Origin: Xenorhabdus kozodoii | GTDB lineage: Bacteria > Pseudomonadota > Gammaproteobacteria > Enterobacterales > Enterobacteriaceae | Direction: 5' to 3' | Length of the DNA stretch: 64,000 nucleotides | Assembly: GCF_002632875.1 (NCBI RefSeq) | Contig: NZ_NJCX01000019.1 | Location: 1 to 64,000 of the forward strand | Shown here: positions 35,179 through 45,132 of the stretch, piece by piece | How positions within the stretch are numbered: position 1 is the stretch's first letter | How the letters are laid out: each line of letters opens with the position of its first letter | Notes under the pieces: model-generated | Told to the model about the DNA's origin: nothing | The model's database searches: none | Seen by the model: only the letters and a program-made list of their open reading frames with translations | Made by a program: the position numbers and the translations under genes

Positions 35179-36294
35179 TTAAGCTTCTTGTTTCTGACGG
35201 CTGCGTACCATGTGGCGTAACAAAACATACATGATGGATAAGATGAAACCAATAAAACCGGCGCCAATCAAAATCAGCAAGCGCTTAGGTGAATCTTTTG
35301 AGGTTGGTTCATAAGGTTTCTGCATGTATTTGAATGGCACAAAATCAACCGTATCCACATTCACTTTTTCCAGGCTTTTGATATACAACAGGCGGTTACG
35401 CAGATCGACATCGATTTTAGTTGGATCGGTAATTTCTTCAGTAATCTGTAGCTTACGTTCTAGTGCATCGGAACCCAACGCAATCGAATAATCCGGGTCA
35501 TCCTTGATGATAGCCCCACCATTCGATACCGGTTTTTTAATGCCGGCAGAATTAGCAATAGAAATCGCAAACTTCAATCGCTCAGCATCTACACTACGCA
35601 TATTCGCGATACGTTCCAAATCGAGAGAATACAGCTTTCGCGAATACTCCAGCTTTTGGTGAACCATATCACTGAGTTCCTCTTTCACTTGATCACGAAC
35701 CACGGAAGAGGCGAACTTGATATAGCCATTTAATAGATTGTAAGCATCTTTTGCATTATCAGAGCTGAAAGAGAGGTTAGCTTCATCGACAGTTTCATCC
35801 TCTTTCTCTTTCTTAGGCAATGAAATGGTAATGTCTTTATTAACAATTTTCTCGATCAGTTTTCTTTTTTCCTGCTCGGAATCACTATGATTCTTAGCGA
35901 GCAACGCCTTAAAATAATCGGTATTAACTAAATATTCTTCACGCAATACACGTGAGTTATAGTTTTCAATGAACCGATTATACAGTGACTTTTCTGTCAC
36001 CTTAGGCTCCAGGCTCAAAACATGCAAATCCGTTAATGCATTTTTCAATGGCTGAAATTCTTCCAACCCTGGTTTCACCACAATGGCTGTACTGGTCCAT
36101 TTTTGAGGTAAAAATGAGGCGATACCAAAACCAATAATTGCAAAAACGAAAGATATTGCAATGATCAAATATTTTGATTGGAAAAGTACTGAGAATAATT
36201 CAAACAAATCAATTTCGTCCTCCCGTTCTGGATGATAATAGTTTGTCTGTTCTTGGTAAAAATCGGGATGCTTAATAGGTTGTTTATTACTCAT
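35179..36294 (-). CDS. wzz: Wzz/FepE-type O-antigen chain-length regulator
   Basis: A 371-residue polysaccharide co-polymerase (E. coli FepE 377, WzzB about 326). There is an N-terminal cytoplasmic tail with EDEIDLFELFSVLFQSKYLI, TM1 at about residues 45-66, and a large periplasmic domain rich in helices (residues 70-335). TM2 near 339-361 (LILIGAGFIGFILSIMYVLL) is preceded by the Pro-rich MQKPYEPTSKDSPKR typical of Wzz. Such proteins set O-antigen modal length by acting on the Wzy polymerase. The larger size is more FepE-like, which would suggest very long chains. No other O-antigen gene is near. It has its own terminator. Confidence 0.9.
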   Translation of the reverse strand: MSNKQPIKHPDFYQEQTNYYHPEREDEIDLFELFSVLFQSKYLIIAISFVFAIIGFGIASFLPQKWTSTAIVVKPGLEEFQPLKNALTDLHVLSLEPKVTEKSLYNRFIENYNSRVLREEYLVNTDYFKALLAKNHSDSEQEKRKLIEKIVNKDITISLPKKEKEDETVDEANLSFSSDNAKDAYNLLNGYIKFASSVVRDQVKEELSDMVHQKLEYSRKLYSLDLERIANMRSVDAERLKFAISIANSAGIKKPVSNGGAIIKDDPDYSIALGSDALERKLQITEEITDPTKIDVDLRNRLLYIKSLEKVNVDTVDFVPFKYMQKPYEPTSKDSPKRLLILIGAGFIGFILSIMYVLLRHMVRSRQKQEA

Positions 36295-36459
36295 TATCTA
36301 TATGTCCAATCCAAATAATTTTGCTTTTCATTGATATATAAGCCTTTTTTCTCACTTATCGTACTCATTGGTTTAAAATCCATAACCTGACGATCATACG
36401 ACAATCAATGTCTGCCATTCATCATGTGCGATAATGTCCCCATAACCCGCCATCGCAGG

Positions 36460-37425
36460 TTATTTCATGACATTATTGACTAACTGTTCAAACAAAGAAA
36501 TGTGTGTCTCATTATCATTAAGTGCAGAGATATATTCAAACTTTTTCCCACCTGCCGCTAAAAAGATAATTTTATTCTGTTGCTTAATTTCTTCCAATGT
36601 CTCCAGACAATCTGCCGCAAACCCCGGACACACCACTTGAACATGTTCCACACCTTGGCTCGGCAATGATGCCATGGTCTTGTCTGTATAAGGAGATAAC
36701 CACGGTAAATAACCAAAACGTGACTGATATGTCATCATAATTTTATCCGCTGGATAATCCAGTGCCTGGCTTAGCCGTTCAGTGGTCGCTTTACAATCCT
36801 GTGGATAAATATCCCCCATCTTTGCCAGACGCTCAGGAATACCGTGATAGGAAACAATTAATCGATCAGGCTGGCCATGTTTTTCAAAGCTCTGTTCAAT
36901 GGACTCTTTTAGTGCTGCAATATAAGCAGGATGAGCAGCATAACTCCGCACAAAATGTAGAGCAGGGATTGTCTGATATTTTCGCAATATTTTACTGATC
37001 TGGTCAAAAACTGCGGCCGAAGTCGTACTGGAGTATTGAGGGTAAAGTGGCAATATAATGAGATTATCAATCCCTTGTTGTAGCAAACTCGCGACGGCCT
37101 GAGATAGAGAAGGGGAGCCGTAAGTCATTCCTAAAGCCACTGGGATATTCGCCAACTTTTCACCCAACAACTGCTGCTGACGGCGACTATAAACTAATAA
37201 AGGGGAGCCTTCTTCCATCCAAATGTCCTGGTAAAGCTTAGCAACTCGCGAAGCACGGAAAGGAAGAATAAAACCCTTCAATACAGGCTTCCAAATAAAT
37301 GGGGGGAGATCCACCACCCTTCTGTCACTCAGAAACTTTGCCAGATAACATCTTATTGCTGCTGGTGTTGGCGCATCAGGTGTACCAAGGTTAACTAATA
37401 GGACACCGTACTTCTTGCTACTCAT
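36460..37425 (-). CDS. hemH: Ferrochelatase
   Basis: Inserts Fe2+ into protoporphyrin IX, the last step of heme synthesis. It has 321 residues (E. coli 320). Conserved blocks are [60 protein letters not shown] (the catalytic His) and [16 protein letters not shown] (the catalytic Glu region). It is a single gene transcribed in the same direction as upstream adk, from which it is separated by a terminator. Confidence 0.97.
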   Translation of the reverse strand: MSSKKYGVLLVNLGTPDAPTPAAIRCYLAKFLSDRRVVDLPPFIWKPVLKGFILPFRASRVAKLYQDIWMEEGSPLLVYSRRQQQLLGEKLANIPVALGMTYGSPSLSQAVASLLQQGIDNLIILPLYPQYSSTTSAAVFDQISKILRKYQTIPALHFVRSYAAHPAYIAALKESIEQSFEKHGQPDRLIVSYHGIPERLAKMGDIYPQDCKATTERLSQALDYPADKIMMTYQSRFGYLPWLSPYTDKTMASLPSQGVEHVQVVCPGFAADCLETLEEIKQQNKIIFLAAGGKKFEYISALNDNETHISLFEQLVNNVMK

Positions 37426-37529
37426 TCCTCAGAGCTCCATTAAAATGACTGACAGCCTAGTATAAAACATGAATGATAGTGACATGTAACATTTCATGGA
37501 GTAAATTTTTCATAGGGTAGCGCGAACGA

Positions 37530-37560
37530 TAAAAAATCAGGCGGCACAAAGTCCGCCTGC
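37530..37560 (-). terminator. Rho-independent terminator of adk
   Basis: CAGGCGG (37538-37544) pairs with CCGCCTG (37553-37559). Read on the minus strand, the stem is followed by ATTTTTT. Confidence 0.85.
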
Positions 37561-37627
37561 TCAATACTTCAAAAGTATCCCTTCTTGCAAGCAACCGCCT
37601 GCACTCTCTTGGGAGCCCTTATTAAAA

Positions 37628-38299
<672 letters not shown>

Positions 38300-38390
38300 T
38301 CATATTTTAAAGAAAACGTACCACCATACCATCTGCATGGGGGATGGCTCAAGAAAACAGGTAAACGTTTTCGCATCAACTAAAAAATAA

Positions 38391-38421
38391 ACCACGCCTC
38401 ATTTTTCGTTGAGGCGTGGTT
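38391..38421 (-). terminator. Rho-independent terminator of htpG
   Basis: ACCACGCCTCA pairs with TGAGGCGTGGT around a short loop of mostly T. T-rich tails occur on both strands; the minus-strand orientation serves htpG. Confidence 0.85.
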
Positions 38422-38442
38422 TTTATTATTATCTCAGTAAGT

Positions 38443-40338
38443 TTAAGCTTTTTCAGCTAATAATAATTGATTCATGCGACGAATAAACTGGTTTGGATCA
38501 TCCAATGTACCACGTTCAGCAAATAGTGCTTGATCCAACAGCAACTCTATCCAGTCAGCAAATTGGGTATCATCATCAATATCAGCTGCTTGTTTAACCA
38601 GAAGGTGATCTGGATTCAGCTCAAAGTTGTAACTCACTTCTGGCACAGACTGGCCTGCGGCTGCAAACAGCTTCGCCATTTGGGTGCTCATGGCATTGGC
38701 ATCCGTTGTGACGATAGCCGGCGTATCTGTCAGGCGATGAGTCAGTTTGACTTCCTTCACGCGATCACCGAGCAGAGTCTTCACCCGCTCAATAAATGGC
38801 TCCAATTTTTTGTCTGCTTCTTCTTGCTCGGCCTTGTTTTCATCTGCCAGTTTGTCGAGAGATTCATCAGCCTTACTGACGGATTGGAGTGATTTACCAT
38901 CAAATTCAGTCAGGTAACTCATCATCCATTCATCAATACGATCAGACAGCAACAGAACTTCAATGCCTTTATTACGGAACAGCTCCAGATGTGGGCTATT
39001 CTTCGCCGCGGCATAACTATCCGCAGTAATGTAATAAATTTTCTCTTGCCCTTCTGCCATGCGGCCAACGTAATCTTCCAAAGAAACGGTTTGAGCGGAG
39101 CTATCATTGTGGGTCGTCGCAAAGCGCAATAATTTAGCAATAGATTCTTTGTTTGCGCCATCTTCGGCTGGCCCTTCTTTCATCACCAGGCCGAACTGTT
39201 GCCAGAAGGTTTGATATTTTTCTGCGTCGTCTTTTGCCAGTTTATCCAACATCTGCAATACACGTTTAGTCAGTGCACTGCGCAGGTTACGTGTGATTGA
39301 ACTGTCTTGCAAAATTTCACGGGAAACGTTCAATGGCAGGTCGTTGGAATCAATCAGGCCACGGACAAAGCGCAGATAGTTTGGCATGAATTGTTCCGCT
39401 TCATCCATAATAAATACACGCTGTACATAGAGTTTCAGTCCATGCTTATGTTCGCGGTTCCACATATCCCACGGTGCCTGGGAAGGGATATATAACAGGC
39501 TGGTGTATTCTTGCTTACCTTCGACGCGGTTATGGCTCCAAATCAGGGAGTCAGTAAAGTCATGGGAGATATGCTTATAAAACTCTTGATACTCTTCATC
39601 ACTGATCTCAGCTTTATTACGCGTCCACAACGCTTGGGCTTTGTTGATTTTTTCCCATGTGACGGTAACTGAGTCGTCTTCTTCGTTTTTAGTTTGGGTT
39701 TCAATTTCAACTGGCAAAGCAATGTGATCAGAATATTTGCCAATGATAGAACGCAGACGCCAGTCATCGAGGAATTCACTTTCCTCATCCCGCAGATGCA
39801 GCGTAATTTCTGTCCCACGTTCGGCTTTTTCAATATCAGCAACGGTGTAATCACCTTCTCCCGTTGATTCCCAGAACACACCTTGTTCAGCCGATGCCCC
39901 TGCTACGCGAGTACGCACGGTCACTTTGTCCGCAACGATAAATGCAGAGTAGAAGCCTACGCCGAATTGTCCAATCAACTGGCTGTCTTTTGCCTGATCA
40001 GATCCAATGGATTCAAGAAATGCTTTAGTACCCGATTTTGCAATCGTTCCCAGATTGTCGATCACTTCATCACGGGACATGCCGATACCATTATCGTTGA
40101 TGGTGATGGTTTTCTGTTCTTTATCAACAGCCAAACGAACACGCAACTCACCATCATTTTCATACAACTCAGGAGCAGACAATGCACGGAAGCGCAATTT
40201 GTCAGCCGCATCAGATGCGTTTGAAATCAATTCACGGAGAAAAATTTCTTTATTGGAATAGAGAGAGTGGATCATCAACTGTAATAATTGTTTGACTTCA
40301 GACTGAAATCCACGGGTTTCTTGACCTTTCATACTCAT
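38443..40338 (-). CDS. htpG: HtpG, bacterial Hsp90 chaperone
   Basis: A cytosolic ATP-dependent chaperone of 631 residues (E. coli 624). The N-terminal GHKL ATPase domain shows [15 protein letters not shown] (catalytic Glu and Asn), [20 protein letters not shown] and [11 protein letters not shown]. The middle domain has the catalytic Arg region [11 protein letters not shown], and the C terminus is a dimerisation domain. GAGGT stands 5 bases before the ATG. A sigma-32 promoter lies 55-83 bases upstream, which explains heat induction. Confidence 0.98.
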   Translation of the reverse strand: MSMKGQETRGFQSEVKQLLQLMIHSLYSNKEIFLRELISNASDAADKLRFRALSAPELYENDGELRVRLAVDKEQKTITINDNGIGMSRDEVIDNLGTIAKSGTKAFLESIGSDQAKDSQLIGQFGVGFYSAFIVADKVTVRTRVAGASAEQGVFWESTGEGDYTVADIEKAERGTEITLHLRDEESEFLDDWRLRSIIGKYSDHIALPVEIETQTKNEEDDSVTVTWEKINKAQALWTRNKAEISDEEYQEFYKHISHDFTDSLIWSHNRVEGKQEYTSLLYIPSQAPWDMWNREHKHGLKLYVQRVFIMDEAEQFMPNYLRFVRGLIDSNDLPLNVSREILQDSSITRNLRSALTKRVLQMLDKLAKDDAEKYQTFWQQFGLVMKEGPAEDGANKESIAKLLRFATTHNDSSAQTVSLEDYVGRMAEGQEKIYYITADSYAAAKNSPHLELFRNKGIEVLLLSDRIDEWMMSYLTEFDGKSLQSVSKADESLDKLADENKAEQEEADKKLEPFIERVKTLLGDRVKEVKLTHRLTDTPAIVTTDANAMSTQMAKLFAAAGQSVPEVSYNFELNPDHLLVKQAADIDDDTQFADWIELLLDQALFAERGTLDDPNQFIRRMNQLLLAEKA

Positions 40339-40392
40339 TTGTTACCTCAATCTAAATCCAGTTCAGATATGTAAAATCGGACGATGATAATC

Positions 40393-40421
40393 AAATGGGG
40401 ATAGATATGGAGAGTTTCAAG
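40393..40421 (-). promoter_or_regulatory. Sigma-32 (heat-shock) promoter of htpG
   Basis: On the minus strand CTTGAAA (40415-40421) and CCCCATTT (40393-40400) are separated by 14 bases. This matches the sigma-32 consensus CTTGAAA-N11-16-CCCCATNT. Confidence 0.9.
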
Positions 40422-40522
40422 TTCCGATAACCAGAAGAATGTAAAATTAGTTTGATGAGTGAGTCGATCAGCTATGGATGGCGGCAAAATCAGCGGCACC
40501 ATCCATTTTAATGGGGCCTAAA

Positions 40523-41131
40523 TTACAAATCCGTGATTTTTTGACGGCCAGCCAGCGAATGGGACAATGTTGTGCCATCCACCATTTCAAGCTCGCCACC
40601 CACCGGAACACCATGGGCAATTCGGCTGGCTGTCACACCATATTGAAAGCACATTTCTGCAATATAGTTTGCCGTTGCCTCTCCTTCGACAGTTGGGTTG
40701 GTCGCCAGAATAATTTCTGACAATGTTTCAGAAGATAGACGCGCTTCTAAACGATCCAAACCTATATCCATGGGTCCAATACCATCCAGCGGCGACAAAT
40801 GTCCCATCAGGACAAAATAACGTCCCGCAAACTGCCCTGTTTGTTCGATGGCATGAATATCTGCCGGGCTTTCCACGATACAGATCTGGCCATTTTGCTG
40901 ACGGCGGGGATTGGTGCAAATCGTACACTGCTCCTGCTCCGTGAATGTCCGGCAATCCTGACAGTGACCAATTTCAGACATCGCTCGCGTCAATGCCTGT
41001 GCCAATCGCATCCCACCACTGCGATCTCTCTGCAATAGATGAAATGCCATCCGCTGTGCAGATTTTGGGCCTACGCCGGGCAAACAGCGCAGAGCTTCCA
41101 TGAGAGATTCAAGAAGAGGACTGGTTTGCAT
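40523..41131 (-). CDS. recR: RecR, recombination mediator
   Basis: A 202-residue protein (E. coli 201) that with RecO loads RecA onto SSB-coated gapped DNA. An N-terminal helix-hairpin-helix ([18 protein letters not shown]) is followed by a four-Cys zinc finger (CQDCRTF...CTIC), a Toprim domain ([17 protein letters not shown]) and a C-terminal Walker-B-like region ([16 protein letters not shown]). The start overlaps the ybaB stop by one base (TAATG). The order dnaX-ybaB-recR is the conserved operon. Confidence 0.97.
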   Translation of the reverse strand: MQTSPLLESLMEALRCLPGVGPKSAQRMAFHLLQRDRSGGMRLAQALTRAMSEIGHCQDCRTFTEQEQCTICTNPRRQQNGQICIVESPADIHAIEQTGQFAGRYFVLMGHLSPLDGIGPMDIGLDRLEARLSSETLSEIILATNPTVEGEATANYIAEMCFQYGVTASRIAHGVPVGGELEMVDGTTLSHSLAGRQKITDL

Positions 41132-41460
41132 TAGAATGGCATCTTAAACCCAGGTGGTAATTGCATTCCGCTGGAAACACCGGCCATTTTTTCTTTCTGG
41201 GTTTCTTCAATACGGCGAGCGGCATCATTGAATGCCGCTGCGATCAGATCTTCCAGCATATCTTTGTCGTCGTCCATCAAACTTGGATCGATTTCAACAC
41301 GGCGGCAGTTATGTGCACCATTAATCGTGATTTTTACCAGACCCGCCCCAGATTCGCCCGTGACTTCCAGACTTGCAATTTCTTCCTGCATTTTCTGCAT
41401 TTTTTCTTGCATCTGCTGAGCCTGTTTCATCAAATTGCCCAAACCACCTTTACCAAACAT
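41131..41460 (-). CDS. ybaB: YbaB/EbfC nucleoid-associated protein
   Basis: A 109-residue DNA-binding dimer. A Met/Gln-rich N-terminal helix ([20 protein letters not shown]) is followed by the conserved [20 protein letters not shown] strand region and C-terminal [11 protein letters not shown]. The family coats DNA and is linked to nucleoid organisation. It lies between dnaX (50 bases upstream) and recR (1-base overlap). Confidence 0.97.
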   Translation of the reverse strand: MFGKGGLGNLMKQAQQMQEKMQKMQEEIASLEVTGESGAGLVKITINGAHNCRRVEIDPSLMDDDKDMLEDLIAAAFNDAARRIEETQKEKMAGVSSGMQLPPGFKMPF

Positions 41461-41510
41461 AATTTTCTCTCTTTGCTAGAGCCACAGCATAAAAAAATAC
41501 ACTACGGCAG

Positions 41511-43484
41511 TTAAACAGGCCGGATACTTTCTTCATCCAATTCTGCATCAAATAGTTGCTGAAGTGTTTGAATCGTTTTATCCGAAATAATGGATTGACG
41601 CGCTTGTGCCAATTTTTCTTCATAAATGGCTTGTCGCCACTCCAGAGGCGTTTTTACCGCAGGATTATCATCTTCAATGATACTGAGTTCAATCGATTTT
41701 CCACGTAATGCACTTAATGCTTCGGCTAACGCTTTCTGCGCCGATGCTGAATTAAGGTGACGCTGCTTTGAACGTAAATGCAGGCAAAGACGATTTTCAT
41801 CAATCTGTTCTTTAAACGCATTCAGTGCTACCTGCTGAACCAATTTTGGAATATCCAGTTTATCAATTTCCGCCGCCCATGCGTCTCTTTGTTTCGATTC
41901 AATAGCCAGCTTTTCTGCTAATTCTGCGGTTTTTTCGTGCTCCAGTGCCGCCTTAATCGCTTTTGGCGTCGTCGTCGAGCGCGGCTTCTCTTTGCCGGCA
42001 CTCGTCGCCCGCCAGCGATAGGCTTCTTTCTTTACCGGATTAACCGAGTTAGGCTCCCGTGTTTTAGGGAGATGGGTTTGAGAACGGTGCTCGGCCACTG
42101 CCACCAGTCGTTCCAGCGCCGAACTCGCCGGCTTCGCCTTCGCAGACTCTGCCGGCTCAGGCTTTTTTGCTGGCGTGCTTCCCTGACGGATCAGTGAATT
42201 TCTCGCTTGCAATAGTTTCGCTGTTGGGCTGTTTACAATGGACTCATTCTCCGCCGGTTGGGGTATCCTTTGCCCGGAGCGTTCGTTTTCCCCATTGTCT
42301 AAGGGGTTAGGAGAAAACTGAACCGAAGGTGTTGCGGCGGCCTCAAATGGCGCTACAGGTTTTTCCGCCGCAAGTGGGGGTGTTTCCTCAATAACGGTTT
42401 TGGGGTGAAAAGCCAAGGCGCGCAATAACGCCATCTCTACGCCCATCCGTCGTTCTGGCGCATAAGGAAGTTCCTTACGGCCTACCAATAACGCTTGATA
42501 ATAAAGCTGCAAATCCGTCGGAGAGATTGATCTTGCCAGCAAACGCAAACGTCCTTCTGTTGAAGAAGGCTCGCTTTCTGGTTGCTGAGGCAATAGCTGG
42601 AGCATCGCGATCCGATGCAACAAAGACAATGTTTCGACCAGCAGGTTTTCCCAATCTACACCGCGAGTTGACACTTGTTCCACCAGAGCCATCATTTGTT
42701 GACCATCTGCACGTACCAACGATTCAATGATCGCCAATGGTTGGTCATCATCCAACGTTCCCAACATCTGGCTAACAATATCCGATGTCAGTTTTCCACC
42801 ACCAAGAGCAATGGCTTGATCCGTTAAGCTCAAGGCATCACGCATGCTGCCATCCGCTGCACGAGCAAGCAGTTGCCGGGAACGAACGTCGCTCTCTATG
42901 TGTTCTGCATTGAGGATATGTTCCAATTGACCACTGATTTGATCCACATCAAGTGATTTCAAATGGAATTGCAGACAACGCGAAAGAATAGTGACCGGCA
43001 GTTTCTGGGGATCGGTTGTTGCCAAAAGGAATTTCACATGTTCTGGCGGCTCTTCCAATGTCTTCAACAAGGCATTGAAACTATGGCGAGAAAGCATGTG
43101 AACTTCATCAATAAGGTAAACTTTGAAACGACCTCTGGCGGGCGCATACTGGACGTTGTCCAATAACTCGCGGGTATCTTCTACTTTTGTTCGGGAAGCG
43201 GCGTCAATTTCAATCAAATCAACAAACCGACCCTGTTCAATTTCAAGACAGTTGGTACACTGACCGCACGGAGTCTTGGTTATACCCGTTTCGCAATTCA
43301 ACCCTTTTGCTAACAGACGTGCAATAGTGGTTTTCCCCACACCGCGAGTGCCGGAAAAAAGATAAGCGTGATGGAGGCGTTGGTGTTCGAGACCATTCGC
43401 CAACGCAGTCAACACGTGCTGCTGACCAATCACATCAGAAAATATTTGTGGGCGCCACTTACGGGCCAGTACCTGATAGCTCAT
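41511..43484 (-). CDS. dnaX: DNA polymerase III subunits tau and gamma
   Basis: The clamp-loader ATPase (tau, 657 residues; E. coli 643). Walker A is SGTRGVGKTT (44-53), the zinc module cysteines are at 64, 73, 76 and 79 (CETGITKTPCGQCTNC), Walker B is VYLIDEVHML, and the arginine-finger segment is TILSRCLQF. After about residue 370 comes a low-complexity Pro/Ala/Lys linker, then the tau C-terminal domain that binds DnaB and the polymerase alpha subunit. A frameshift site at codons 440-441 would yield the shorter gamma. It heads the dnaX-ybaB-recR operon. Confidence 0.98.
   Translation of the reverse strand: MSYQVLARKWRPQIFSDVIGQQHVLTALANGLEHQRLHHAYLFSGTRGVGKTTIARLLAKGLNCETGITKTPCGQCTNCLEIEQGRFVDLIEIDAASRTKVEDTRELLDNVQYAPARGRFKVYLIDEVHMLSRHSFNALLKTLEEPPEHVKFLLATTDPQKLPVTILSRCLQFHLKSLDVDQISGQLEHILNAEHIESDVRSRQLLARAADGSMRDALSLTDQAIALGGGKLTSDIVSQMLGTLDDDQPLAIIESLVRADGQQMMALVEQVSTRGVDWENLLVETLSLLHRIAMLQLLPQQPESEPSSTEGRLRLLARSISPTDLQLYYQALLVGRKELPYAPERRMGVEMALLRALAFHPKTVIEETPPLAAEKPVAPFEAAATPSVQFSPNPLDNGENERSGQRIPQPAENESIVNSPTAKLLQARNSLIRQGSTPAKKPEPAESAKAKPASSALERLVAVAEHRSQTHLPKTREPNSVNPVKKEAYRWRATSAGKEKPRSTTTPKAIKAALEHEKTAELAEKLAIESKQRDAWAAEIDKLDIPKLVQQVALNAFKEQIDENRLCLHLRSKQRHLNSASAQKALAEALSALRGKSIELSIIEDDNPAVKTPLEWRQAIYEEKLAQARQSIISDKTIQTLQQLFDAELDEESIRPV
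42157..42168 (-). promoter_or_regulatory. Programmed -1 frameshift site in dnaX (gamma)
   Basis: The slippery heptamer A-AAA-AAG occupies 42162-42168 in the zero-frame context GCA AAA AAG CCT GAG. After a -1 slip the next codons are GCC and TGA (stop at 42157-42159), so gamma would be 442 residues ending KKA. An AGGGA about 10 bases upstream and a CCGGC/GCCGG stem just downstream correspond to the E. coli stimulators. Confidence 0.85.
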
Positions 43485-43580
43485 GAATACCGAGGAAATT
43501 GAACATGATTGTCTATCATGCTAGCACAGCCTCACCATTAACGGCGAGGCTGATATATTAATATGTGTCAATAATGCCAA

Positions 43581-44132
43581 TCAGTGACCAGGAAATTCAA
43601 CGAGGGTGTAGCTGTTAACGCCTTGTTTTTCCAAGCGTTCAACGCCGCCTAAATCCGGTAATCCAATGACAAACGCCGCTTCAGAAACTTGACCACCCAG
43701 ACGACGAATCAAGCGTACTGTTGCATCAATCGTCCCCCCCGTTGCAAGCAGATCGTCAATAACCAAAACCTGATCCCCTTCGTTGATACTGCTTTTATGA
43801 ATTTCCAATATATCTGTACCATATTCCAGATCGTAAGTTTCGCTCAGCGTTTCACGCGGTAATTTACCTTTTTTACGAACAGGAACAAAACCCACCCCCA
43901 GACGCAGTGCAACAGGCGCTCCGAATAAGAAACCACGAGCTTCAGTACCCACAATTTTCGTGATGCCTTGATTCTGATAACGCGCCACCAACAGATCTAT
44001 CGCCATTTGATAGGCCGCAGGATTGTCGAGCAGTGTGGTAATGTCACGAAAAAGTATTCCCGCCTTTGGATAATCAGGGATTGTTTCGATACTATCTTTA
44101 ATTAATTGCAGTTGTTGTGCGTTAGCGGTCAT
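43581..44132 (-). CDS. apt: Adenine phosphoribosyltransferase
   Basis: Salvages adenine with PRPP to give AMP. The ATG at 44130-44132 gives 183 residues, exactly the E. coli length, starting [15 protein letters not shown]. An upstream open extension of 22 hydrophobic residues is not conserved. The PRPP-binding loop is [17 protein letters not shown] (near 123-139) and the adenine side is [16 protein letters not shown]. It is divergent from priC. Confidence 0.96.
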   Translation of the reverse strand: MTANAQQLQLIKDSIETIPDYPKAGILFRDITTLLDNPAAYQMAIDLLVARYQNQGITKIVGTEARGFLFGAPVALRLGVGFVPVRKKGKLPRETLSETYDLEYGTDILEIHKSSINEGDQVLVIDDLLATGGTIDATVRLIRRLGGQVSEAAFVIGLPDLGGVERLEKQGVNSYTLVEFPGH

Positions 44133-44227
44133 AATCGATGCCAGCCAGGTTATAAAAAGAAAACGGTAAAATCTATTCAAACTACCGAGAAAAAGCAACA
44201 GCCAGGCAAGTTGCTACTTGCAGTTTG

Positions 44228-44241
44228 TTGACTTAAGTCAA
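44228..44241. promoter_or_regulatory. Perfect 14-bp palindrome between apt and priC
   Basis: TTGACTTAAGTCAA is a perfect palindrome in the 137-base divergent region between apt and priC, 28 bases before the priC start. It could be an operator or an overlapping -35 for both genes. No regulator is identified. Confidence 0.35.
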
Positions 44242-44269
44242 GCTTAACACCTGGCGGATTCAGGTCATT

Positions 44270-44881
44270 ATGGCCGAATCTATGCAGCCAATTAAAATGG
44301 GCTTTAACAGACGGATTATTAATGATAATGAGATGCTAATGGGCATACAAAATTTATTAGGTGCACTTGAAAAACAAGTCAGTATTCTGGAAAAAGAACT
44401 CGCTTTATTGCCCGACATCCCTTTTTCCATCGCCCGTTTTGATCAAACATTATTCCACCACCACAGCAATAAACTCAGTGGATACATGCAAGAAATCAGT
44501 CACAATATGGAACAATTGAAAGCCTGTGTAAACGATTATCGAATTGAACAGGTGAAATTCCTTGCCGAGCGTTTAGTGACGCAAATAGAGGCACTGAAAC
44601 GCGAAATATCAACCCAAGCGCTGCGAAAAAAGGAAGATAAATTTGAGCGCCGCTCGCAAGGACAAGATCTTTACCAACGTCTGGCAGAACATCAAGATTA
44701 TGAACGCCGTTTAATGGCAATGATTGATGACAGGGAATTACAATTAAACAGACAAACGACACTTGCCAATCAGCACAAACTGCAAAAAGAAATTGCAACG
44801 TTGGCCGGCAGGCTCGCCCGCTGTCGCCAAGCATTAATGCGGATCGAAAAATCGATAGAAAAGCAAGAGAATTCAGATTAA
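44270..44881 (+). CDS. priC: PriC, primosomal replication protein N''
   Basis: A 203-residue helical protein (E. coli 175) that restarts stalled forks by loading DnaB. It is basic with long heptad-like helices (LGALEKQVSILEKELALLP; QVKFLAERLVTQIEALKREI) and the conserved DLYQRLAEHQDYERRLMAMI followed by LARCRQALMRIEKSI. It is longer than the E. coli protein at the N terminus; a later start such as MLMGIQNLL is possible. It is followed 20 bases later by rsmS. Confidence 0.9.
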   Translation: MAESMQPIKMGFNRRIINDNEMLMGIQNLLGALEKQVSILEKELALLPDIPFSIARFDQTLFHHHSNKLSGYMQEISHNMEQLKACVNDYRIEQVKFLAERLVTQIEALKREISTQALRKKEDKFERRSQGQDLYQRLAEHQDYERRLMAMIDDRELQLNRQTTLANQHKLQKEIATLAGRLARCRQALMRIEKSIEKQENSD

Positions 44882-44901
44882 TCCCAAGGAAAACAGCAAC
44901 C

Positions 44902-45066
44902 ATGACTTTGGAACAAGCGTCACCTGAAATACAACTCGCAGTCGATCTTATTTATTTGCTTGAATGTAACAAAGTTTCCCCTGCGATCGCACTGGCAGCA
45001 TTAGAAATCGTCAAACACGATCTTCAAAAGAAATTGCAAAAACAGACTCAGCAGTCTGAGGAATAA
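44902..45066 (+). CDS. rsmS: RsmS (YbaM) small protein
   Basis: A 54-residue protein, MTLEQASPEIQLAVDLIYLL then ECNKVSPAIALAALEIVKHD, aligning well with E. coli YbaM/RsmS (53 residues). RsmS has been reported as a regulator of sedentary/planktonic behaviour in Pectobacterium; its E. coli role is unclear. AAGGAAA lies 10-14 bases before the ATG. It directly follows priC as in E. coli. A 10-bp stem (45053-45062/45073-45082) spans its stop codon and may help end the transcript. Confidence 0.93.
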   Translation: MTLEQASPEIQLAVDLIYLLECNKVSPAIALAALEIVKHDLQKKLQKQTQQSEE

Positions 45067-45132
45067 GCCTACTCCTCAGACTGCGTGTCTAAACGAAAAA
45101 CCGCTTCAACAAAAACAAGTGAGCAAAATGGC

